From contig JAPDFW010000097.1 in NCBI GenBank assembly GCA_028826165.1, positions 181,531 through 245,530 of the forward strand: a DNA stretch of 64,000 nucleotides, given 5' to 3'. Positions within the stretch are counted from its first letter, which is position 1. Each line of letters opens with the position of its first letter. Under the pieces are notes generated by a model, which searched no databases, had not been told where the DNA came from, and saw only the letters and a program-made list of their open reading frames with translations. Origin of the DNA: Anaeramoeba ignava. Taxonomy: Eukaryota > Metamonada > Anaeramoebidae. The position numbers were made by a program, and so were the translations under genes. Of this stretch, positions 30,036-42,451 are shown one piece after another.

Positions 30036-33000
30036 TTAAATTTGAAATAAATTAATCTGATTTTCAATGTTTTTCAAAATGATTTTTAAAGTATTAACCC
30101 AAAATTGTTTTTGTTCAACAGAATCACAAACAAAATCAAAAGGATCTTTTTTTGTTGAAATTGAAAAACAAAGTGATTTATCTAAAGAAGAAATTTTTTG
30201 AGCTTTTTTCATAATTTCTGTTTCAATTCCATCAATGATAGTATTTATTAATGAAAAATCCATTCTTTGAATCATTTTGGCACTATTTGTTTGCCAATAA
30301 AAAAATTTCAAGTCTAAACTAATTAAAAATTTTGTTGATTCCAAATTTCCATCTTGTTTTACTTTATTGATTTGAATTCCATTGCAAATGTATCTTTTCA
30401 CTTCCATTAAAAATTGTTTTTCATCTGAAAGGATATTTTCTGTTGAATTAATTGGGTAATTAAGGTTATCAATCAAAATTTTTTTGAAGTATTCCTTCAT
30501 ATTTGGTTGTAAAAATGGGTTATTTGATTGAATTTTTTTAATTTCATTTTTAATTTCATTATTAGATTCATCTTTAATTTCATCTTTTGATTCATTTTTA
30601 ATTTCATCTTTAATTTCATTATTTGATTCATTTTTAATTTCATTATTAGATTCATTTTTAATTTCATTATTTGATTCATCTTTAATTTCATTATTTGATT
30701 CATTATTAGATTCTTTATTTGATTCATCTTTAATTTCATTTTATTTGTTAATTTCATTATTTGATTCATTTTTAATTTCATTATTTGATTCATTATTTGA
30801 TTCATTTTTAATTTCATTATTTGATTCATCTTTAATTTCATTATTTGATTCATTTTTAATTTCATTATTTGATTCATTTTTAATTTCATTATTTGATTCA
30901 TTATTAATTTCATTATTAGATTCATTATTAGATTCTTTATTTGATTCATTTTTAATTTCATCTTTAATTTCATTATTTGATTCATCTTTCATCTTTAATT
31001 TATTAATTTCATTATTTGATTCATCTTTAATTTCATCTTTAATTTCATCTTTAATTTCATTATTTGATTCATTATTTGATTCATCTTTAATTTCATTATT
31101 AGATTCATCTTTAATTTCATCTTTAATTTCATTATTTGATTCATTTTTAATTTCATTATTTGATTCATCTTTAATTTCATTTTTAATTTCATTATTTGAT
31201 TCATTTTAATTTCATCTTTAATTTCATTTTTAATTTCATTTTTAATTTCATCTTTAATTTCATTATTTGATTCATTTTTAATTTCATCTTTAATTTCATT
31301 ATTTGATTCATTTTTAATTTCATCTTTAATTTCATCTTTAATTTCATCTTTAATTTCATTATTTGATTCATTTTTAATTTCATTATTTGATTCATTTTTA
31401 ATTTCATTATTAGATTCATTTTTAATTTCATCTTTAATTTCATCTTTAATTTCATCTTTAATTTCATTTTTTGATTCATTTTTAATTTCATTATTAGATT
31501 CATTTTTAATTTCATCTTTAATTTCATCTTTAATTTCATCTGTTTCATCTTTAAATCCAACTTTTGGTTTTTCTTTTGGTTTTTCTTTTGGTTTTTCTTT
31601 TGATTTTTCTTTTGTTTCAACTTTAATTTCTTCTTTGATTTCAGGTTTTGGTACTCTTCCTGTTTTGATTTCTTGAATTTTTTCATTAATTGCTGAAATC
31701 CACTTTTTTCTTTCTAAATCACTTGTAAAACTAAAACATATTTCTTGTTTGCTATTATTTTTTAAAAACAATCCAAATGGTTCATTTGGAAATTTCTTTT
31801 CTTCAATATTTGTAATTATATCAAGTGGTATTTTTTCTGTTGGATTTTTTTTCTAAATTAATTCATAAAAATGATAAATTTTAGAAAAATTCATTTTTTC
31901 ATTTTTTCAATTTGATTTGATAAATAAATTTACTATTTTTTCATTATTGTAAATATAAAGATGATATTCAGCTTGTGTTTTATCAAATACAAGAATCATG
32001 AAAAATGCTTTCCATTCTTTTTTTCGAAAAAATGATTTTTTCATCTTTTTTTGAATCCATCCTGTTGTTAATTGTTTTAAATCTTCTTGAGGATTTCCTT
32101 GATTTTTTTTTATTGTTGAAGTGTAATGTTCTTTTTTCTATTTTCGAAATTAAAATAATTTTAATAATAATTTTAAATATTATTTTTTTAAATATTTTTT
32201 TTTACTGCTTCTGTAATTGTTTTTTGAATTAAATCTGTCCAAGTTTTTTGAATTTCTTCAGATTCAAATTGAATAAATAGTGATTTTTCATGATTTTCAA
32301 CTGGAGCAAGCCTAAGAGCATAAGTATCTTCTGGAACTTTTGGATCTAAGATTTCACAATCCCATAATTCAATTTTTCCTTTTAAACCACTTAACTATTT
32401 TTTTTAAAATTCAAATTAAATAAGAATTTGGATTTGAATATTGAATTTTAATTTTAATTTTAATTTGAATTTTAATTTTAATTTTAATTTTAATTTTAAA
32501 TTTGAATTTTAATTTTAATTTTAATTTTAATTTTAATTTTAATTTTAATTTTAAATTTTGATTTTGGATTTTAAATTTGATTTTAATTTGAATTTGAATT
32601 TTAATTTTAATTTTAATTTTGAATTTGAATTTTAATTTTAATTTTAATTTTAATTTGAATTTTAATTTTAATTTTAATTTTAATTTTAATTTGAATTTGA
32701 ATTTTAATTTTAATTTTAATTTTAATTTTAATTTTAATTTTAATTTGGATTTGAATTTGAATATTAAATTTAAAATTGAATAAGATTTTGGATTTTAATT
32801 TTAATTTTGAATTTTAATTTGAATTTGGATTTTAATTTGAATATTAAATTTAAAATTGAATAAGATTTTGGATTTGGATTGAGAATTAAAATTAAAAAGA
32901 AAAATAACAAATTGTTAATTTTATGAAAAATTTTTTTGTCTTGTTGTTTTAAAAAAAAAATAAATAAAATACTTTTTCAGAATAATAAAGTAATTCTTTT

Positions 33001-33113
33001 TGAGTTAAAACAAAATAATGAGGAGTCCATTCATTTGGTTCTGTTGAAAATATTGATGACTTTTTATTTTGAAGAAAAAGAAAACCTTCAACGATTGTTT
33101 TTTTATTTGACAT
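30036..33113 (-). CDS. Multi-PH-domain protein with long charged repeat linker (introns, frameshifts)
   Basis: Predicted membrane/phosphoinositide-binding adaptor. Exons on the minus strand: 32973-33113, 32206-32394, 31934-32137 and 30036-31852, all phase 0 with GTA donors and TAG acceptors. PH1 is built from exons 1-2 (TIVEGFLFLQNKK, HYFVLTQKELLYYSEK, KGKIELWDCE, KTWTDLIQ). PH2 is from exons 3-4 (GWIQKKMKKSFFRKKEWKAF, FTSDLERKKWISAIN). A Lys/Glu/Pro stretch (KEKPKEKPK) then leads to about 350 codons of IKDEIKNESNNE repeats. The C-terminal 154 residues look like a third, divergent PH-type domain (KVKQDGNLESTKFLISLDLK, ending KQFWVNTLKIIL). The repeat block changes frame at about 31200, 30995 and 30740, probably through indels in the repeat. 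Function beyond PH binding is unknown. Confidence 0.8.
30520..31550 (-). repeat. Coding repeat: IKDE/IKNESNNE units
   Basis: A mosaic of 12-bp and 24-bp units (plus strand TCTTTAATTTCA and ATTTGATTCATT) in the last exon of the multi-PH gene. Unit lengths are multiples of three, but small indels shift the frame at several places. The minus frame gives Ile-Lys-Asp/Asn-Glu with interspersed Glu-Ser-Asn-Asn. Other frames give low-complexity MKLKMNQ or LISLFDS strings that I treat as shadows. Confidence 0.9.
32395..32972 (-). repeat. Intron 1 of the multi-PH gene, (TTTTAA)n hexamer repeat
   Basis: A 578-bp intron, long for this window. About 32430-32760 is a near-pure TTTTAA repeat with occasional TTTGAA units. 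Donor is AAA|GTATTT, acceptor AAATAG|TTAAGT. Confidence 0.8.
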
Positions 33114-33369
33114 TTTTTAAGAATTATTTTTTTTTTTCTTTGTTTTTGGAAAATAGAGAAAATAAATCAAAAAAAAATAAAAAGAAAAAAAATGAAAAAG
33201 AAAAAAAATAAGATAAAATTTTTTTTGCTTTTTTTTAATTAAAAAAAATAAATATTATTAATTTTTATTATTTTATTACTAATTTTTATTCTTTATTAAA
33301 ATTAATTACATCATTTTTTTCATTTTTTTATTTTTCATTTTTTTCATTTTTTTCCTTTTATTTTTTATA
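33114..33369. promoter_or_regulatory. Divergent promoter region between multi-PH and SEL1L genes
   Basis: A 256-bp spacer. It contains AAAAAAATGAAAAAGAAAAA near 33188 (facing the minus gene) and a cluster of four TTTTTCATTTTT elements at 33310-33355 facing SEL1L. Confidence 0.55.
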
Positions 33370-36114
33370 ATGAAAATTCCTTCTATTTTTTTAATTTTTT
33401 TGTTTATAATATTTTTACCATTTTTAGCAAGAAAACTTTTTAATTTAAAAGAGAATTTATTTGAAAAATCAAAAAATTCAATTTTATTTGATGATTTAAA
33501 TTTTGAAAATAAAACTGAAATTATTGAACAAGGTCTTTATTATTTACATAATCCTTTAGAAATTCCTCAAAAAAATACAATTGAAACTGTTAAATTACTT
33601 GAATTTATTGCAGAAAATGGACATTATAAAGCATTTCATAAAATTGGAAAGTTTTATGAAGTAATTTATATTATAAAATCTAAATATAAATCTAAATATA
33701 AATATAAATATAAATATAAATATAAATATAAATATAAATATAAATATAAATATAAATATAAATATAAATATAAATATAAATATAAATATAAATATAAATA
33801 TAAATATAAATATAAATATAAATATAAATAAATAAATATAAATATAAATATAAATATAAAATATAAAAATATAAATATAAATATAAATATAAATATAAAT
33901 ATAAATATAAATATAAATATAAATATAAATATAAATATAAATATAAATATAAATATAAATATAAATATAAATATAAATATAAATATAAATATAAATATAA
34001 ATATAAATATAAATATAAATATAAATATAAATATAAATATAAATATAAATATAAATAATATAAATATAAATATAAATATAAATATAAATATAAATATAAA
34101 TATAATTATAAATATAAATATAATTATAAATATTTTAAATAAATGTAAATATTTTAAATATAAATATTAATTTAAAAATTTGTTTTGATGTTTTTTTTAA
34201 AAAAAAAAGTACGGAGAAGGAGACTTGGAAGTAGATATGTGTTTAGCTAAAAAATATTATCAAAAATCAGCAGATTATGGAATAGCAATTTCACATTTAA
34301 AAATGGGTTTATTCAATTCAATCGGTAAATGTGGAGAACAAAATCAAGCAAAAGCATTAATTCATTTTGAACTAGCAAATCTCAATAAAAGTATTGTAGC
34401 AAAAATGATTCTTGCAAATCGAGCATATCAAGGATATAATTCACACCAAAGTTGCGAGAAAGCCGCACTTTATTATGAAAATATTGCATATCAAATATTC
34501 GAAAATGAAAGCGAAGAATATTCGTTTTCATCAAAAAGTATCAAAAAAATGCATAAAATTACCAGCTTGAAAGAAAAAGAGAAGAAAAAAAAAGATCCGA
34601 ATGTTGTTGAAATAACAAATGAAACTGATCAAAAAACAATACATTATTTCAATTCACTTGCAGAAGAAGGAAATGCAGAGGCGCAAAATGTGATGGGGAA
34701 AATCTATGAAATAGGGACTAAGACAACACCCCAGAACATTGATAAAGCGATGGAATATTATCAGAAGGCAGCGGATCAAGAATATGTTCCAGCGCTAAGA
34801 AATCTTGCGATCCAAAATTTATTTCCGGATAATTCAAAACCACAAAATATCTCCGGACTTTATTTGCTACTCGAGGCAGCATATCGTAACGATACAATAG
34901 CAATGAATATCATCAGTCAAATGTATCGTGAAGGATTATTTGTTGAGCGCAATGTAATGACAGCCCTTTCATGGGCGCAGAAGTCTGCCGAAAGAGGCGA
35001 CAAAGACGGACAGTATATATCCGGGATGATTCTTCTCAAGGAGCCTGAATTAGGCCATGATTACGCAACAGCAATGCTCTATTTTTTGGCAGCAGCTTCT
35101 CAAAAACATCCCTTTTCTATGTACCAAATCGGCAAAATGTATTTGAATGGATTGGGAGTCGAAAGAAAAAGTTGCCAACAAGCTGTTTTTTGGTTCAAAA
35201 AAGTCGCCGAATCTGTTGTTTTGCAAAAGAAAATTATTCCTGTTGAAGAAGATGTTCTTCAAGGAAAAACTATTGCTGCTATTAATCATTATGAGATTCT
35301 GGTTGAAATGGGGTTCTCAAAAGCTCTGTTTAATCTCGGCGCTCTTTATGAGAATCTTGATTTTGATTCGATGCAAAAATTATTCAAAAATTCACCCGAA
35401 TTTCAACAAGAATTTTCAGAGTTTCTAAACAATCAAAAAAATTCCGAAAAGAATTCACACTCAGAATCCGAAGAGGATTTTATCAAGAAAGCAATAGAAA
35501 AACAACGTGATTTGAAAATGCTCAAATATTACACACTTTCTGCTCAACAAGAACATTCTTTGGCAATTAAAAAATTGGGAGACATTTATTTTTATGGAAA
35601 AGCAGTTGAAATAAACTACAATACTGCGCTTAGATATTATCAACTTTCAAGCCAATTTGGAAACTATCAGGGATCATATTCAGTCGGTTATATTTATGAA
35701 AATGGATTTGGAAATATCGAGAAAAATTTTGATCAAGCTCTTAAGTTTTATAATCTTGCAAAGTCTCAAAATCCTAAAGCTTCACTTGCCATTAATTTGA
35801 TAAAAATTCGTTGCTATTTTAAATTCCTGTTTTATAGGCCAAAAAAAGCTATTTCAACCTTTCTCTTTGATGTTATTTTATCCAATCCTTTTAATTCTCC
35901 TCATTTTATTCAAAAAGTTGAACATTTCTCCTCAAGAATCAACGAATTGGGTGATGATATAATGAGTTTTTCACTAGATGGTGAACAAAATGATCCTAAT
36001 TCTAAAATTGATAATTTTGATTTGGATTTTCCTTTCAATTTTAAAATCTTATTTGTTGTTGTTTTGGGTGTTTCCCTCGTTATTATATTGATCTTTTTGA
36101 AACGTTTGGTTTAA
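33370..36114 (+). CDS. SEL1L: SEL1L/Hrd3-like ER membrane protein with Sel1 repeats, two exons
   Basis: Likely partner of the Hrd1 ubiquitin ligase in ER-associated degradation, where it recruits misfolded lumenal substrates. Exons 33370-33660 and 34210-36114 join in phase 0 (IGKFYE|YGEGDLEVDM), rebuilding one Sel1 repeat, for 731 residues. The N-terminal signal segment is MKIPSIFLIFLFIIFLPFLA. Sel1-like repeats (A..YY.KAADQEYVPALRNL, MYREGLFVERNVMTALSWAQ, IGKMYLNGLGVERKSCQQAV) run to about residue 620. A membrane helix near the C-terminus (ILFVVVLGVSLVIILIFL) gives a lumen-facing, tail-anchored layout as in Hrd3. The first intron is swollen to 549 bp by a TATAAA repeat. Other Sel1-repeat proteins are possible, but signal, repeats and terminal helix together favour SEL1L. 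Confidence 0.88.
33664..34130 (+). repeat. (TATAAA)n hexamer repeat in SEL1L intron 1
   Basis: About 75 nearly perfect copies of TATAAA with a few slips. One frame through it reads YKYKYK without stops, but the flanking exons splice across it (donor GTAATT at 33661, acceptor AAAAAG at 34209). Confidence 0.95.
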
Positions 36115-36252
36115 AATTAAAATCAAAATTAAAACCAAAATCAAAATCAAAATCAAAATCAAAATTAAAATCAAAATTAAAATTAAAATTAAAATTAGAA
36201 TTAAAATGAATTTATTATTTTTGTTCTTCTTTTTAAAATAAAATTAAATTGA
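36115..36252. other. Convergent 3' spacer with (AAAATC/AAAATT)n
   Basis: Separates the 3' ends of SEL1L (+) and F-box copy 1 (-). It is mostly an AAAATC/AAAATT hexamer run, then TTGTTCTTCTTTTTAAAAT, which recurs after the stop of each of F-box copies 1-4. Confidence 0.6.
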
Positions 36253-38229
36253 TTAATAACCATAAAGACGTCTTCTTCTCACTTCATTAACTTGGTAAAT
36301 GGAAGCAAAAATCAAAATAAAACCAAGTGTAATTATTGAAGGAGTTGAAACAGTTATCCATTCAATAAATATTTTTTGATTTAATTTTAAATAAATTAAT
36401 AATTCTTGAATAAATAAAATTAACATTGGAATTTGATAAATAAATAATGAAATGAAATTAATTTTAAGATAAGAATCGTAAGTAGAAGGTAAATTTCTAA
36501 CACTTTTCCATGAATCAGTATTTTTACGACAATATCTAAGATAAATAGGCCAAAATATAAATAATACTGTTGGAAGTATATCAATAATAAATAATGGAAT
36601 AAACATTGAATTTTGTGTAATTCCTGAAATATTTTGTTTATAAAGAATAAATAATATCATAAAAGTTGTAATTGGTATATTGAATATAAGAATATAAGAA
36701 AGCATAATGTTTTTCAAATAATCATCTTCATCTCTTATTTTCCTATAAGTAGTTACTGGGAAATAAATCCAAGCTCCAAATGAAGTTAAATGAGGAATTA
36801 ATAATATAAACCATGGAAATGAATTTGAATATTCTAATTTAATACTTAATAATATTAAAAATATTATTGTACTTATAACTGATATTATCATTGAAATTGT
36901 GAAATGATAACCATGTCGGTCATGCTTCTTAAAATAGAAACAAAATCCAATATAAAGTAAACAACAGAAAGATATTTCTAAAGGAAGAAATATATAAACA
37001 CAATTTGTTTCAATAATTAAATCAAGTTTTAACATTGATAATATAATTGCAATAAGGAATGATAATGAAAATAATATTGGAACAACGCCTGCTTCAAATA
37101 TTTTTAATGCTTTATCTATTTTTTCAGGATTTGGAGGATTTGGATGTGAATCAAAAAATTTAAAATCTCTCATTGCAAATTGATAAGAATCTTCAAATTT
37201 ATTGATTTGTTGAGTAAGTAATTTTTTTGGATTATTTTCAATCAATTCAATAATTTCTTGGTTGGTTATGAAGCCTTCTCTAAAATAAATTTGATATTTA
37301 TCATGTTTGATTTCTGGATATAATTTAGATTTTAAATCTTTATTTTGAGGTGTAATATAATATTGATTAGTAGGATCATAATTTGAATTAAATGGATCAT
37401 AAAGTGGATCATAAAGTGGACTATTTGGATCAAGAAGTGGATCATAAAGTGGATCATTTGGATCAAGAATCACTTCTTTTTTTTCTTTTTCTTTTTCAAT
37501 TTCTTTTTCTTTTAAATCAAAATTAATTTCTTCTTCTTTTTTTTGTTTTAATAATCTTTCATATTCTTCTTCAAAATATTTACAAATTCCAATTATTCCT
37601 CTAAAATTAAAATAACATGATTTTGTTGTTTGATATCTATAAGAGTAACTTGATACCATTAAGAAATCCAAGTAAGGAGCAGTTTTTCTTAAAGCATTTT
37701 TCCATAAAATAGGTTCATTTGAAATTCTTTGAAATTGAGAACAAGTTAATTCACAAATACAAAGATGATTTGGTTTATCAAGATATTCAAATATCATTAA
37801 AATAACTATTTTTATATTTAATTTAATTTAATTTAATTTAATTAATTATTTTAATTTATTAATTTTATTAAGTTTACGTTCTTCAGGTAACCAATCAAAA
37901 TAACTTTCATTTTCTTCTTTTCTTTCTTTTTCAATTTCTAAATCAATTTCTTTCTCATTTTCTTTTTCAATAAAATTTAAATTAATATCTGAATATAAAT
38001 CAATATTTTTATCTTCAAATTGCTCATAATTCTTTTTATTATTATTATTATTATTTTGATTATATCCATAATCATAATTATAATCATAAGTATCTTTTTC
38101 AATATAATTAACCATTTTATTTGCTTTGGAAGTTGGATAAATTTCTTTAATAAAAGCTTTGTAATCATTTTGTAAATAAATTTGTATAATTTGATAATAA
38201 GGTAATGGTTTATTTGGATTTAAATTCAT
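36253..38229 (-). CDS. F-box / multi-pass membrane protein, copy 1 (two exons)
   Basis: Exon 1 is 37878-38229 and exon 2 is 36253-37805. The 72-bp intron (donor GTAAAC, acceptor AAATAG) splits a Leu codon. Splicing creates a complete F-box, DWLPEELILMIFEYLDKPN, then LCICELTCSQFQRISNEPIL, which neither exon encodes alone. Length is 634 residues: an acidic, Asn-rich N-terminus, the F-box at about 110-160, a linker with degenerate DPNDPLYDP repeats (about 205-250), then about eight hydrophobic helices from about residue 355 onward, ending RRRRLYGY-like. F-box proteins normally bring substrates to SCF ubiquitin ligases; a membrane-embedded one is unusual. The membrane part recalls TMEM185-type proteins, a weak guess. 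Confidence 0.85.
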
Positions 38230-38324
38230 TTTTTATTTTTTTTGAAAAGAAAAAAATGAAAAAAATATTTTTGAAATTTAAATTTATTATTTTTGTTCTT
38301 CTTTTTAAAATAAAATTAAATTGA

Positions 38325-40329
38325 TTAATAAAAATAATTTCTTTTAAGATAATCAATTTCGAAAATCAAACCCAAAATAAAAATAATTCCAAATGAAATT
38401 ATTGAAGGAGTTGAAACAGTTATCCATTCAATAAATATTTTTTGATTTAATTTTAAATAAATTAATAATTCTTGAATAAATAAAATTAACATTGGAATTT
38501 GATAAATAAATAATGAAATGAAATTGATTTTAAGATAAGAATTATAAGTAGAAGGTAAATTTCTAACACTTTTCCATGAATCAGTATTTTTACGACAATA
38601 TCTAAGATAAATAGGCCAAAATATAAATAATACTGTTGGAAGTATATCAATAATAAATAATGGAATAAAAATTGAATTTTGTGTAATTCCTGAAATATTT
38701 TGTTTATAAAGAATAAATAATATCATAAAAGTTGTAATTGGTATATTAAATATAAGAATATAAGAAAGCATAATATTTTTTAAATAATCATCTTCTTCTC
38801 TTATTTTCCTATAAGTAGTTACTGGGAAATAAATCCAAGCTCCAAATGAAATTAGATGAGGAATTAATAATATAAACCATGGAAATGAATTTGAATATTC
38901 TAATTTAATACTTAATAATATTAAAAATATTATTGTACTTATAACTGATGTTATCATTGAAATTGCGAAATGATGAATATGCCGATTATCCTCCATGAAA
39001 TATAAACAAAATCCAATATAAAGTAAACAACATAGAAATATTTCTACAGGAAGAAATATATAAACACAATTTGTTTCAATAATTAAATCAAGTTTTAACA
39101 TTGATAATATAATTGCAATCAGGAATGATAATGAAAATAATATTGGAAGAGTGCCTGCTTCAAATATTTTTAATGCTTTATTAATTTTTTCAGAACTTAT
39201 ATTTGGATGTGAATCGAAAAATTTATAATCTCTCATTGCAAATTGATAAGAATCTTCAAATTTATTGATTTGTTGAGTAAGTAATTTTTTTGGATTATTT
39301 TCAATCAATTCAATAATTTCTTGGTTGGTTATGAAATCTTCTCTAAAATAGATTTGATATCTATCATGTTTGATTTCTGGATATAATTTAGATTTTAAAT
39401 CTCTATTTTGAGGTGTAATATAATATTGATTAGTAGGATCATAATTTGAATTAAGTGGATCATAAAGTGGATCATAAATTGGACTATTTGGATCAAGAAG
39501 TGGATCATAATTTGGACTATTTGGATCAAAACGTGGATCATAAAGTGGATCATTTGGATCAAGAATTACTTCTTTTTTTTCTTTTTCTTTTTCTTTTTCT
39601 TTTTCTTTTTCAATTTCTTTTTCTTTTAAATCAAAATTAATTTCTTCTTCTTTTTTTTGTTTTAATAATCTTTCATGTTCTTCTTCAAAATATTTACAAA
39701 TTCCAATTATTCCTCTAAAACTAAAATAACATGATCTTGTGTTATTATATCTATAACTTGAACCTGCTACCATTAAGAAATCCAAATAAGGAGCAGTTTT
39801 TCTTAAAGCATTTTTCCATAAAATAGGTTCATTTGAAATTCTTTGAAATTGAGAACAAGTTAATTCACAAATACAAAGATGATTTGGTTTATCAAGATAT
39901 TCAAATATCATTAAAATAACTATTTTTATATTTAATTTAATTTAATTAATTTTATTTTAATTTATATTAATTTTTAAATTTATTAAGTTTACGTTCTTCA
40001 GGTAACCAATCAAAATAACTTTCATTTTCTTCTTTTCTTTCAATTTCTAAATCAATTTCTTTCTCATTTTCTTTTTCAATAAAATTTAAATTAATATCTG
40101 AATATAAATCAATATTTTTATCTTCAAATTGCTCATAATTCTTTTTATTATTATTTTGATTATATCCATAATCATAATTATAATCATAAGTATCTTTTTC
40201 AATATAATTAATCATTTTATTTGCTTTGGAAGTTGGATAAATTTCTTTAATAAAAGCTTTGTAATCAGATGGTAAATAAATTTGAATAATTTCATAATAA
40301 GGTAATGGTTTATTTGGATTTAAATTCAT
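38325..40329 (-). CDS. F-box / multi-pass membrane protein, copy 2 (two exons)
   Basis: Exon 1 is 39993-40329 and exon 2 is 38325-39919; the joined CDS is an exact multiple of three (643 residues). Same layout as copy 1 with nearly identical membrane segments. The linker is longer, with extra DPNSPNYDPLLDPN-type repeats and a KEKEKEKEK run. The C-terminus differs from copy 1 (EIDYLKRNYFY), so the tails are swapped among copies. The start is the ATG following a TTTTTCATTTTT-type element on the minus strand. Confidence 0.85.
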
Positions 40330-40393
40330 TTTTTATTTTTAAAAAGAAAAATGAAAAAAATATTTTTGGAATTTATTATTTTTGTTCTTCTTT

Positions 40394-42359
40394 TTAAAAT
40401 AAAATTAAATTGATTAATAAAAATAATTTCTTTTGAAGATAATCAATTTCGAAAATCAAACCCAAAATAAAAATAATTCCAAATGAAATTATTGAAGGAG
40501 TTGAAACAGTTATCCATTCAATAAATATTTTTTGATTTAATTTTAAATAAATTAATAATTCTTGAATAAATAAAATTAACATTGGAATTTGATAAATAAA
40601 TAATGAAATGAAATTGATTTTAAGATAAGAATCGTAACTAGAAGGTAAATTTCTAACACTTTTCCATGAATCAGTATGTTTACGACAATATCTAAGATAA
40701 ATAGGCCAAAATATAAATAATACTGTTGGAAGTATATCAATAATAAATAATGGAATAAAAATTGAATTTTGTGTAATTCCTGGAATATTTTGTTTATAAA
40801 GAATAAATAATATCATAAAAGTTGTAATTGGTATATTGAATATAAGAATATAAGAAAGCATAATATTTGTCAAATAATCATCTTCTTTTCTTATTTTCCT
40901 ATAAGTAGTTACTGGGAAATAAATCCAAGCTCCAAATGAAATTAGATGAGGAATTAATAATATAAACCATGGAAATGAATTTGAATATTCTAATTTAATA
41001 CTTAATAATATTAAAAATATTATTGTACTTATAACTGATATTATCATTGAAATTGCAAAACGATAAGTATGCCGATTTATTTTCTTAAAATAGAAACAAA
41101 ATCCAATATAAAGTAAACAACAGAAAGATATTTCTAAAGGAAGAAATATATAAACACAATTTGTTTCAATAATTAAATCAAGTTTTAACATTGATAATAT
41201 AATTGTAATCAAGAATGATAATGAAAATAATATTGGAACAACTCCTCCTTCAAATATTTTTAATGCTTTATCTATTTTTTCAGAACTTATATTTGGATGT
41301 GAATCAAAAAATTTATAATCTCTCATTGCAAATTGATAAGAATCTTCAAATTTATTGATTTGTTGAGTAAGTAATTTTTTTGGATTATTTTCAATCAATT
41401 CAATAATTTCTTGGTTGGTTATGAAACCTTCTTTGAAATAAATTTGATATTTATCATGTTTGATTTCTGGATATAATTTAGATTTTAAATCTCTATTTTG
41501 AGGTGTAATATAATATTGATTAGTAGGATCATAATTTGAATTAAATGGATCATAAAGTGGATCATAAAGTGGATCATTTGGATCAAAAAGTGGATCATAA
41601 AGTGGATCATTTGGATCAAGAATCACTTTTTCTTTTTCTTTTTCTTTTTCTTTTTCAATTTCTTTTTCTTTTAAATCAAAATTAATTTCTTCTTCTTTTT
41701 TTTGTTTTAATAATCTTTCATGTTCTTCTTCAAAATATTTACAAATTCCAATTATTCCTTTAAAATTAAAATAACATGATCTTGTGTTATTATATCTATA
41801 AGCATAATTTGATACCACAAAGAAATCCAAATAAGGAGCAATTTTTCTTAAAACATTTTTCCATAAAATAGGTTCATTTGAAATTCTTTGAAATTGAGAA
41901 CAAGTTAATTCACAAATACAAAGATAATTTGGTTTATCAAGATATTCAAATATCATTAAAATAACTATTTTTATATTTAATTTAATTTAATTAATTTTAT
42001 TTTATTTTAATTTATTAAATTTATTAAATTTACGTTCTTCAGGTAACCAATCAAAATAACTTTCATTTTCATTTTCAATTTCTAAATCAATTTCTTTTTC
42101 TTTTTCTTTTTGTATAAAATTTAAATTAATATCTGAATATAAATCAATATTTTTATCTTCAAATTGCTCATAATTCTTTTTATTATTATTATTATTTTGA
42201 TTATAAGTATAATCATAAGTATCTTTTTCAATATAATTAATCCATTTTATTTGCTTTGGAAGTTGGATAAATTTCTTTAATAAAATCTTTGTAATTAGTT
42301 TGTAAATAAATTTGAATAATTTCATAATAAGGTAATGGTTTATTTGGATTTAAATTCAT
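40394..42359 (-). CDS. F-box / multi-pass membrane protein, copy 3 (frameshift in exon 1)
   Basis: Exon 1 is 42033-42359 and exon 2 is 40394-41964. The true start is ATG 42359 (MNLNPNKPLPYYEI), matching the other copies. An extra base near 42240-42243 (AAAATGGATTAAT versus AAAATGATTAAT) breaks exon 1 after ...SKANKM. A second one-base change near 40435 replaces the copy 2 tail with QKKLFLLINLILF. Exon 2, with the F-box core and all membrane segments, is open. It could be a young pseudogene or carry sequence errors. Confidence 0.75.
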
Positions 42360-42451
42360 TTTTTATTTTTTTTAAAAAGAAAAAAATGAAAAAAATATTT
42401 TTGAAATTTAAATTTATTTTTGTTCTTCTTTTTAAAATAAAATTAAATTGA

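Noticed and set aside
30497-31686. Long reading frames giving MKLKMNQ and LISLFDS strings
   Set aside because: Shadows of the IKDE/NESNNE coding repeat in other frames and on the other strand.
33664-33831. YKYKYK repeat tail as the true C-terminus of a short protein starting at 33370
   Set aside because: A GT donor right after FYE and an AG before YGEGDLE rebuild a Sel1 repeat; the tail is an in-frame intron read-through.
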